Of a DNA stretch of 16,513 nucleotides, positions 1 through 5,586 are shown piece after piece. The notes below the pieces were generated by a model, which had not been told where the DNA came from, made no database searches, and saw only the letters and a list, made by a program, of their open reading frames with translations. Origin of the DNA: FEN-1219 sp037445815 (GTDB lineage: Bacteria; Pseudomonadota; Gammaproteobacteria; Steroidobacterales; Rariloculaceae). Where the stretch lies: positions 1 to 16,513 of the forward strand of contig JBBIJV010000063.1 of the NCBI GenBank assembly GCA_037445815.1, given 5' to 3'. Position numbers and translations under genes: made by a program. Position 1 is the first letter of the stretch. Each line of letters begins with the position of its first letter.

Positions 1-1306
1 GGCGCCGGCCGCGATTCACGTTGAGCAGCTTGCTCTGCTCGTCGGGAGGCAGTCCCTGCAACTCGGTCCACCAATCGACTGTGGCTTGCTCCTCGTCGCC
101 GGCGCTCGCGCGCAGGACCAGGAAATCGTACGCAGCGCGGAACCGCTTGTGCTCGAGGAGCCGCGCGGCACGCGCGCCGTGCCGATGGCCGAAGCGCCAC
201 TGCATGTTCAAGAGCTCTTTCATCGGCGAGCTGAATCGGCGCGGGAACGCGGTCTGCTGGGACGCGACGATGCGCTGGCTCGCTTCGAGCATTGCCTGGC
301 CGTCGTTCCAACCCTCGCTCTCGAGGCGGCGCGCGAGCGAGCGGATCGGGAACCAGAGAAAGAGCGCGTAAAGAAACATCGGCGTGACGGGCTTGTCCTC
401 GCGCACGCGCTGATCGGTATTCGCGAGCCCACGCCGGACGAAATCGATGACCTTCTCCCGGTCGCCGGTCTCGAGCTCCGCCTGCGTGTCGCGAAACAGA
501 TAGCGCAGCAAGTCGTACTCTAGGAGCAGCTCGAAGCTGCGGACGCCGTGGCCGCTCTGAAAGAGCTTCAAGAGCTCGTCGAACAGCCGGGCCGGCGGCA
601 CGTCGTTCAGCAACTTGCCAAGGGACGCGATCGGCGCCGCCGTTTCCGGCGCTATCGTGAAGTCGAGCTTCGCGGCGAACCGAACCGCACGCAGCATGCG
701 CACGGGGTCCTCGCGATAGCGCTTCTCGGGGTCGCCGATCAGGCGCAGCGTGCGAGCCCGCACGTCGGCCACGCCCCCGACGTAATCCCAGATGCTGAAG
801 TCCGTGATGTTGTAGTACAGCGCGTTGACGGTGAAATCCCGCCGCCAGACGTCCTCGTCGATCGTGCCGTAAACGTTGTCGCGAAGTATCCGGCCGCTGT
901 CTGAGTGCGCGCGATCGTCGTCCTCGGACAACGCGCCCGCGGCGCGAAACGTCGCGACTTCCACGATGTCGCGGCCGAAACGCACGTGTGCCAGGCGGAA
1001 CCGGCGGCCTATGAGGCGACAGTTGCGAAACAGCGCCTGGATCTGATCCGGGTCCGCGTTCGTGGCGACGTCGAAGTCTTTCGGATGCCGGCCGAGCAAC
1101 AAGTCGCGCACGCTCCCGCCGACGAGGAACGCATCGAACCCCGCGCTCCTCAAGCGGTACAGAACTTTGAGAGCATTGGGCGAGATGTTGGCCCGGCTGA
1201 CGTTATGTTCCCCGCGCGGGACGATGACGGGACCCACGCGCGACTCTCTATCGGTGTCGTTCAAGAAACTGCCGTGGTTTCGCCGTGCGAGAAAGGCCGG
1301 TATCAT
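1..1306 (-). CDS. pcnB: Poly(A) polymerase PcnB, 3' end outside the window
   Basis: Adds poly(A) tails to RNA 3' ends, marking RNAs for decay. About 435 codons read without a stop from 1306 to the left edge, where the gene is cut. From the ATG, residues 62-72 (LVGGSVRDLLL) and the D77-F78-D79 pair form the class II nucleotidyltransferase site. The RNCRLIGRRFRLAH block, RRDFTVNALYYN, and the RYREDPVRMLRAVRFAAKL block follow, all family hallmarks shared with E. coli PcnB rather than with CCA-adding enzymes. The last visible residues (NVNRGRR) look like the start of the usual Arg-rich tail, so only a few tens of residues are probably missing. The ATG at 1306-1304 is chosen because GAGGG lies 5 bases upstream; the N-terminal 30 residues are variable in the family. 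It is divergent from tRNA-Glu, only 29 bases away. Confidence 0.95.
   Translation of the reverse strand, partial: MIPAFLARRNHGSFLNDTDRESRVGPVIVPRGEHNVSRANISPNALKVLYRLRSAGFDAFLVGGSVRDLLLGRHPKDFDVATNADPDQIQALFRNCRLIGRRFRLAHVRFGRDIVEVATFRAAGALSEDDDRAHSDSGRILRDNVYGTIDEDVWRRDFTVNALYYNITDFSIWDYVGGVADVRARTLRLIGDPEKRYREDPVRMLRAVRFAAKLDFTIAPETAAPIASLGKLLNDVPPARLFDELLKLFQSGHGVRSFELLLEYDLLRYLFRDTQAELETGDREKVIDFVRRGLANTDQRVREDKPVTPMFLYALFLWFPIRSLARRLESEGWNDGQAMLEASQRIVASQQTAFPRRFSSPMKELLNMQWRFGHRHGARAARLLEHKRFRAAYDFLVLRASAGDEEQATVDWWTELQGLPPDEQSKLLNVNRGRR
1301..1306 (+). promoter_or_regulatory. Candidate -10 box (TATCAT) for tRNA-Glu
   Basis: TATCAT lies 30 bases before the mature tRNA 5' end, inside the palindrome GGTATCATACC. 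A GC-rich stretch follows where a stringently controlled discriminator would be. No clear -35 box is seen at the right distance. The element covers the first codon of the divergent pcnB. Confidence 0.35.
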
Positions 1307-1335
1307 ACCAGCCCTCGCGAAATGCGGGCACCCGC

Positions 1336-1411
1336 GCTCCCTTCGTCTAGCGGTCCAGGACGTGGCCCTCTCAAGGCTAAAACGGGGGTTCGATTCCCCC
1401 AGGGAGCGCCA
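1336..1411 (+). tRNA. tRNA-Glu, anticodon CTC
   Basis: A 76-base cloverleaf can be drawn. The acceptor stem GCTCCCT (1336-1342) pairs with AGGGAGC (1401-1407), followed by discriminator G and an encoded CCA (1409-1411). The anticodon arm is TGGCC-CTCTCAA-GGCTA with one G-U pair, and its loop gives anticodon CTC, reading the Glu codon GAG. The T arm CGGGGGTTCGATTCCCCC is perfect. The 5' stretch TTCGTCTAG and the D-arm CAGGAC match E. coli tRNA-Glu. In a GC-rich genome GAG is the favoured Glu codon, so a dedicated CTC species is expected. Confidence 0.96.
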
Positions 1412-1422
1412 TTTTCGGTCTC

Positions 1423-1450
1423 GTCACGGCGGCGATTCGCCGACCGTGAC
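1423..1450 (+). repeat. Strong hairpin just downstream of tRNA-Glu
   Basis: GTCACGG (1423-1429) plus CGGCG (1430-1434), loop ATT, then CGCCG (1438-1442), a bulged A, and CCGTGAC (1444-1450): a 12-pair stem with one bulge. It begins 11 bases after the tRNA CCA end. No T-run follows, so it is not a standard intrinsic terminator; it may mark the tRNA 3' trailer or protect it. Confidence 0.55.
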
Positions 1451-1557
1451 GTCCAAACCCTCTTCCGCCGGCGTGAAATATCGCTCGCGTGACGCCGCAG
1501 GTCCTCTCTTCGCTCGCGCCTTGACAGTTCTTCACGGCGTGAGCTAGCCCCAAGCCC

Positions 1558-1649
1558 TATACTTCCTCCCGCTTTGAGAATTTCCTCCCCGATTGGAGAT
1601 CTTGAAGCCCCCTGTAGAGCTCGGCCACCGGTCGGGCTCTCTTTTTGTT
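1558..1649 (+). ncRNA. Candidate small RNA, about 80 bases
   Basis: No protein gene points rightwards here, yet the stretch ends in a good rightward intrinsic terminator (1616-1649). A -10-like TATACT sits at 1558-1563, which would start an RNA near 1569-1570 and give a product of about 80 bases. A perfect TTGACA exists at 1521-1526, but 31 bases separate it from TATACT, so the two cannot form one normal sigma70 promoter. Before the terminator there is a small CTCC-CCGATT-GGAG hairpin. I do not recognise a known RNA family. The alternative is a long 3' end of the tRNA-Glu transcript. Inference from promoter and terminator shape only. Confidence 0.35.
1616..1649 (+). terminator. Rho-independent terminator, rightward
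   Basis: AGAGCTCGGCC (1616-1626), loop ACC, GGTCGGGCTCT (1630-1640): 11 pairs including two G-T wobbles, followed by CTTTTTGTT. There is no T-run on the other strand, so it serves transcription from the left (tRNA-Glu or a small RNA), not the DUF6152-like gene that ends at 1685 on the minus strand. Confidence 0.75.
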
Positions 1650-1684
1650 CGCGGGAGGGCGCCGCCGCTGCCCGAACCGGCAGG

Positions 1685-2047
1685 CTAGAACTCGGTACCG
1701 TCCTTCAGGATGAAGGTCTTCACGTAGCCGCCGTCCTCGCCGCTGCGCATCGGAGCGATATCGATGCCGATCGTGTCGCCGGGGCGCACCATCTCGGGAC
1801 GCCATCCGCGCCGGTACACGTTGTTGCGGCTGTGGCCCTCGTACTCGATGACCCGCGTGCCCTTGTCGTCCTTGACCTCGAGGAACAGCGCGATGTGCGG
1901 GTTCGCGACGCGCATCTCCTTGACGACGCCTTCGACGCGCACCGTTTGCGCAAAGTCGAACTGCGCCGCCGAGTGGTGCGCCCACACTGCCGTCGAGCAC
2001 ATTGCCATGACAACGCCCGACGCGCTTGCCGCAAGCCTCGTCCTCAT
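1685..2047 (-). CDS. Exported DUF6152-like protein
   Basis: 120 residues. A Sec signal peptide (MRTRLAAS, then a hydrophobic stretch to about residue 23, AVWA) is followed directly by HHS at 24-26, so the mature protein probably starts with two histidines and acts in the periplasm. The rest, with VRVEGVVKEM, ANPHIALFLEV (48-58), RGWRPEMVRPGD and GGYVKTFILKDG, fits a small beta-rich OB-like domain and the pattern I associate with DUF6152 (HHS start, NPH motif). Function is unknown; histidines at the mature end could bind a metal, which is inference. The ATG at 2047 has GGAG 8 bases upstream and gives a clean signal peptide; longer in-frame starts do not. It stands alone, with no partner gene on its strand. 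Confidence 0.8.
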   Translation of the reverse strand: MRTRLAASASGVVMAMCSTAVWAHHSAAQFDFAQTVRVEGVVKEMRVANPHIALFLEVKDDKGTRVIEYEGHSRNNVYRRGWRPEMVRPGDTIGIDIAPMRSGEDGGYVKTFILKDGTEF

Positions 2048-2082
2048 TCGCGACACTCCGTGACACCGCCAAACGGCGCGAC

Positions 2083-2088
2083 AGTATA
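2083..2088 (-). promoter_or_regulatory. Candidate -10 box (TATACT) of the DUF6152-like gene
   Basis: TATACT on the minus strand, 36 bases before the ATG at 2047. A poor -35 (TTCTTT, 2110-2105) lies 16 bases upstream and overlaps one arm of the large hairpin at 2108-2146. Confidence 0.4.
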
Positions 2089-2107
2089 AGTCGTGCTGCG
2101 GATGAAA

Positions 2108-2146
2108 GAATGCCGGCGCTGGCGGCCAGGGCCAGCGCCGGCATTC
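2108..2146. repeat. Perfect 16-bp inverted repeat
   Basis: GAATGCCGGCGCTGGC (2108-2123), 7-base loop GGCCAGG, then the exact reverse complement (2131-2146). On the minus strand it is followed by TTTCATCC, on the plus strand by a C-run. No recognisable gene ends here in either direction, so a terminator role is doubtful; it may be a REP-like element or a barrier between the two flanking promoters. Confidence 0.75.
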
Positions 2147-2190
2147 ACCCCCCAACTCTTCGCTGCTGATCGGCGAAAAGCCAGTGGCGA

Positions 2191-2208
2191 GCGTACCATC
2201 GTGTACGC
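2191..2208. repeat. Small perfect inverted repeat in the intergenic region
   Basis: GCGTAC (2191-2196), CATCGT, GTACGC (2203-2208). It lies about 65 bases upstream of the TATAAT at 2274. It could be an operator half-site pair or chance. Confidence 0.3.
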
Positions 2209-2239
2209 CGCAGTACAGGACCGACCGGTTCGGCTCGCT

Positions 2240-2279
2240 CCACTAGGGACGCGCAGTGGCGGAGTGGCGCTCCTATAAT
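2240..2279 (+). promoter_or_regulatory. Candidate promoter of the GIY-YIG-like/GNAT pair
   Basis: A perfect TATAAT (2274-2279) lies 28 bases before the ATG at 2308. The -35 region has no TTGACA. Instead it carries an inverted repeat CCACT (2240-2244) / AGTGG (2255-2259) and a tandem AGTGGCG-GAGTGGCG, which could be an activator or repressor site. The -10 is convincing; the operator is inference. Confidence 0.5.
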
Positions 2280-2307
2280 TCGCTCCGTTCGCGCCACGGC
2301 GAGGGCC

Positions 2308-2661
2308 ATGACCAAAACCACGAAGATCGACGAGGTAGCGTTCACGGGCCGTTCGGGCCGGCGCTACGACTTTCGTATTTACGTGTGGGACACCAAGTTC
2401 AAGGCGGTACCCGGCGTTTATGTCGTTGCTTCACGCACGATGGAGCCCGGGCAACGCGCGCAATACGCGCCCCTGTTCGTCGGGCAGGCGGCCGATCTCT
2501 CGACGGCCCTGAAAGCCCACCCCCGCGACGAATGCTTCCAAATGTACTACGGCAACGTCGTCGGGGTGCTGAAAGAAGACGACGACGACCGCCGGGCTTC
2601 GATTCTCGAGGATCTACTCGGAAGCCTCGCCCCTCCGTGCAACGGCCCGGACGCGGCATGA
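2308..2661 (+). CDS. Degenerate GIY-YIG-like protein
   Basis: 117 residues, no signal peptide, cytoplasmic. The order of motifs matches a stand-alone GIY-YIG domain: GVYVV (36-40) for GIY, LFVGQ (56-60) for YIG, then a helix ending in H71, a Glu in the helix ASILEDLL (E101), and PPCN (109-112) near the end, where the family has its Asn. The Arg expected in the helix after YIG is Ala67, so nuclease activity may be lost. Function is unknown; the family includes structure-specific nucleases. The ATG at 2308 follows GGCGAGGG, a usable ribosome site. The stop overlaps the next gene by ATGA, so the two are probably translated together. The assignment rests on motif spacing only; a search or fold prediction could overturn it. 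Confidence 0.6.
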   Translation: MTKTTKIDEVAFTGRSGRRYDFRIYVWDTKFKAVPGVYVVASRTMEPGQRAQYAPLFVGQAADLSTALKAHPRDECFQMYYGNVVGVLKEDDDDRRASILEDLLGSLAPPCNGPDAA

Positions 2662-2942
2662 GCGCGGAGCTCGCCATTCGCCACGAGCCTAACGCGCGGC
2701 GTTTCGTCGCGGACGTCGGCGGGGGAGCCGCCTATATCACCTACCGTGAGCTCGACGGGCGCGTGCTCGACCTGAACAGCACCTTCGTGCCCGCTGCGCT
2801 GCGCGGTGGCGGAATTGCGTCACGGTTGACGGCGCACGCGCTGCAATACGCGCGCGCCGGCGGCTATCGGGTCGTGGCGAGCTGCCCGTTCGTGGCAGCC
2901 TACGTGGCACGCCATACCGAGTATCGCGACTTACTTGCCTGA
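2658..2942 (+). CDS. Mini GNAT acetyltransferase (YidJ/Acetyltransf_CG type)
   Basis: 94 residues, a single short GNAT fold lacking the N-terminal part of full GNATs, typical of the small PF14542-like group. The acetyl-CoA pyrophosphate loop is LRGGGIASRL (48-57). The block after it, VVASCPFVAAYVARHTEYRDLL (72-93 region), matches the family signature CPF...HPEY..LL, with Thr where Pro is usual. LDLNSTFVP (38-45) is the usual strand before the CoA loop. The ATG at 2658 overlaps the upstream TGA (ATGA), so translation is probably coupled; the much longer frame upstream of it is the shadow of the previous gene. The substrate is unknown; relatives are thought to acetylate small amines or peptides. 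Cytoplasmic. Confidence 0.85.
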   Translation: MSAELAIRHEPNARRFVADVGGGAAYITYRELDGRVLDLNSTFVPAALRGGGIASRLTAHALQYARAGGYRVVASCPFVAAYVARHTEYRDLLA

Positions 2943-3082
2943 GGTACGCTTTGCTCGGCCCAGCGCCGACTCGAGTGTTGTTCCTGCGCACCGCCCGGTT
3001 TGAGACCGGTGTCGCGTCGAGGCGGTATGGGGGTCGGCTACAGTGAGCGCCTGATTTTGCGCGTTACGCTCAGCCGGTAGCC

Positions 3083-3088
3083 AGGAGG
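3083..3088 (+). promoter_or_regulatory. Consensus ribosome binding site AGGAGG
   Basis: A full AGGAGG with 8 bases to the ATG at 3097, the strongest Shine-Dalgarno noticed in the window. It fixes the receptor start and suggests high translation. Confidence 0.85.
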
Positions 3089-3096
3089 TTCGTTCC

Positions 3097-5586
3097 ATGA
3101 GCGCCCGCTCGTCCCGTCTTGCCGCGGCTTCGGCTCGCCGCACTGCTTTGAGCCCACATCCGCTCGCAATGGCGGTTGCGGGTACGCTGGCATCGACCTT
3201 CGCGACGACGGCCGCCGCGCAACAGGAAGGGGTCGAGACGATCGTCGTCACGGCCACGCGCCGAGAGCAGAGCGTCCAAGACATTCCGCTCAACATCGCG
3301 GCGTTCGACGGCTCGCTGCTCGAAGCGCGCGAGATCAACGATCTCGCGGAGCTCGGCCGCAACGTGCCGGGCCTCTACGTCATCGATCAGGGCAAGCGCT
3401 CCGCGAACAACATCGTCGTGCGCGGCCTGAACTTGAATCCGTTCGCGTCGGCCGAGTTCCTCGGCAACACGGGCGGCGAGACGGTGGCCACCTACGTCGG
3501 CGAAGTGCCGCTCTACATCGACCTCACTTTGAACGACATCGAGCGCGTCGAGGTGCTGCTCGGACCGCAAGGCACGTTGTATGGCGCCGGCACGCTCGGC
3601 GGCGCGATCCGCTACATTCCGAACAAGCCGGAGCTCGGCGACGCGAATTTCACCGTGCGCGGCGGCACGTTCTCGCTGAGCGAGAGCGACAGCATGGGTT
3701 GGCGCGGCGGCGCCACGTTCAACGTGCCGCTCGGCGACAACTTCGCGTTCCGCGCGTCGATCGATCGCTACGACGATCCGGGCTTCATCGACACGCCATT
3801 CCTCGTCCGCCAACCCGGCATATCCGATCCGGAGCCCGACTTCACGAATCCCAGTGACGTCGCGGCCAACCTCTACGGCGACAAGGACGTCGACTGGGAG
3901 AAGACGACGTCGGCGCGCCTCGGCCTGCGTTGGCAGCCCGGCGACAACGTGGACGCGACGTTCACGTACCACTACCAAAACATGGAAGTCGGCGGCCGCA
4001 CGCAGAACCACTACGTCGCGTTCGGTACCGGCCTGTACGAATCGGCGACACGTTTTCCGGAGCCGAACGAGCGACGCAACGAGCTGCTGTCGGCCGAGAT
4101 CGTGGCGGACTTGGGCTTCGCCGAGCTGACGTCGGCAACAGGCTACTCGCGCTACCGCGACCACGGCCAGCGCGATCAAACGGACTTGCTGATCACGCTC
4201 GAGTACAGCTACGAGGCGTTCCCGGCGTTCTCGGCGTTCACGCGCGAGGACGAAAAAGAAAATACCTTCACCCAGGAGATCCGTCTCGTCTCGCAGGGCA
4301 CCGGCAGATGGAACTGGATCGCCGGCCTCTTCTTCCAGGACTTCGAGCAGCCCTTGGGCCTGAGCCGCGAGTTCACGCCTTTCTACGATCAGTATCTCGG
4401 CGGCTCGCGGCCCGACGCCCTCGAGTACTACAGCATCGCCTACGAGGATCTGACCGAGAAGGCGCTGTTCGGCGAGATCGGCTATCAGATTACCGATCGC
4501 TGGGACATCGTGCTCGGCGCGCGCCATTACGACTTCGGTTTCGACACCTTGAGCGCGATCGACTTTCCGCTCGCGAGAACGATATTCAACGGCGACCCAC
4601 CCGACTCGCTCAACTTGGAGTTCGAGCCGACGACGCTCGACGACAGCGGCTCGCTATTCAAGCTCAACACGTCGTATCGTTTCAGCGACGACGCGCTCGG
4701 GTATTTCACGATCAGCGAGGGCTACCGGTTCGGCGCCGCGAACGGCATCGGCCTCTGCGCGGATCCGCCTGATCCGAACCAGAACGTTTGCGCGACGCCC
4801 GAGGAATTCCAGTACTTCCCCGACACGACGACGAACTACGAGATCGGGCTGCGCAGCCGGTGGGCCGACGGCCGCCTGACGTTCAACGGCGCGCTCTATT
4901 ACATCGATTGGCAGGATCCGCAGCTTGCCTCTGCGACCGTCACCGGCGCTCAGCCGATCACGAAGAACGGCGAAGGCGCCGAGACGAAAGGCATTGAGAT
5001 CGCGCTCGACGCCGCCGTCACGGACCGCTTGAATATCGGTTTCAGCTACTCGCACTCGAATGCCGAGCTCACGGAGGTTGCCCCGTCGCTGATTCGCTGC
5101 TTCGAGCCGCCGCCCGGCTTCGGGTCGTGCGAGCCGCCATTGCCGGAGTTCATCGACGGACAGCCCGGTGATCGCTTGCCCGGCTCGCCCGAGGACCAGG
5201 CCACCGTCTACTTGCGGCACGACTGGATGCTGTCTTCGCGATGGGACCTGACGTTCAATTACGGCATCAGCGCCATCGGCGACATCATCACGACGACGGG
5301 GATGCGCGGCGGCGGCGAGAAGCTCGGCGGGTTCAGCTTGCACCACGCCTCCGCCGTGTTCAGCGGCGGGCCGTGGGAGCTCACGATCTACGCCCAGAAC
5401 CTGCTCGACAAGTATGCCGTCACGGGCACGCGGTCGCGTCCGTCGTTCGCGCAGACAGTCGTCGACGAGAACGGCGATCCCGTGCGCGTGAGGAGCTACG
5501 CCCAGCAGATGGTGCGGCCGCGCGAGCTCGGGTTCCGCTTCACGTACGATTTCGCGATGGAGCGATCCGCACGGCGTGGTAACTGA
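3097..5586 (+). CDS. TonB-dependent outer membrane receptor
   Basis: 829 residues. Imports a ligand across the outer membrane using TonB energy. The signal peptide ends near AAA-Q42; the TonB box is ETIVVTA (47-53). The plug follows (SVQDIPLNIAAF, VRGLN, then VEVLLGPQGTLYGAGTLGGA), and then a 22-strand-type barrel with the usual ITDRWDIVLGARH and YEIGLRSRW blocks. Two close Cys pairs, C554/C565 and C668/C678, lie in Pro-rich segments that look like outer loops and may form disulfides. The barrel's expected C-terminal Phe is F819 (RFTYDF), but ten more residues (AMERSARRGN) follow. There is no N-terminal signalling extension, so no FecR-type control. The ligand cannot be read from sequence. 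It overlaps the next gene by 11 bases. Confidence 0.95.
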   Translation: MSARSSRLAAASARRTALSPHPLAMAVAGTLASTFATTAAAQQEGVETIVVTATRREQSVQDIPLNIAAFDGSLLEAREINDLAELGRNVPGLYVIDQGKRSANNIVVRGLNLNPFASAEFLGNTGGETVATYVGEVPLYIDLTLNDIERVEVLLGPQGTLYGAGTLGGAIRYIPNKPELGDANFTVRGGTFSLSESDSMGWRGGATFNVPLGDNFAFRASIDRYDDPGFIDTPFLVRQPGISDPEPDFTNPSDVAANLYGDKDVDWEKTTSARLGLRWQPGDNVDATFTYHYQNMEVGGRTQNHYVAFGTGLYESATRFPEPNERRNELLSAEIVADLGFAELTSATGYSRYRDHGQRDQTDLLITLEYSYEAFPAFSAFTREDEKENTFTQEIRLVSQGTGRWNWIAGLFFQDFEQPLGLSREFTPFYDQYLGGSRPDALEYYSIAYEDLTEKALFGEIGYQITDRWDIVLGARHYDFGFDTLSAIDFPLARTIFNGDPPDSLNLEFEPTTLDDSGSLFKLNTSYRFSDDALGYFTISEGYRFGAANGIGLCADPPDPNQNVCATPEEFQYFPDTTTNYEIGLRSRWADGRLTFNGALYYIDWQDPQLASATVTGAQPITKNGEGAETKGIEIALDAAVTDRLNIGFSYSHSNAELTEVAPSLIRCFEPPPGFGSCEPPLPEFIDGQPGDRLPGSPEDQATVYLRHDWMLSSRWDLTFNYGISAIGDIITTTGMRGGGEKLGGFSLHHASAVFSGGPWELTIYAQNLLDKYAVTGTRSRPSFAQTVVDENGDPVRVRSYAQQMVRPRELGFRFTYDFAMERSARRGN

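Noticed and set aside
86..1492. Plus-strand open frames across pcnB and the tRNA
   Set aside because: They are the antisense of a well-conserved poly(A) polymerase, and one runs straight through tRNA-Glu.
1521..1563. TTGACA (1521) and TATACT (1558) as one sigma70 promoter
   Set aside because: The spacing is 31 bases, against the usual 16-18.
1557..2144. 195-residue minus-strand frame overlapping the DUF6152-like gene
   Set aside because: The overlapping frame with a signal peptide and family motifs is clearly the real one; this frame also runs through the terminator at 1616-1649.
2093..2345. Short open frames on both strands in the non-coding region before the GIY-YIG-like gene
   Set aside because: Odd composition, no ribosome sites, and they cover the inverted repeats and promoter-like elements.
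3044..3072. TGAGCG...CGCTCA inverted repeat upstream of the receptor
   Set aside because: Only 6-base arms with a 17-base gap; could be chance, and nothing ties it to a known regulator.
3070..4527. 485-residue open frame on the minus strand opposite the receptor
   Set aside because: Antisense of a clear receptor gene. It is rich in Arg/Ala/Val/Glu with no motif, as expected from GC-rich codon use leaving the opposite strand open.
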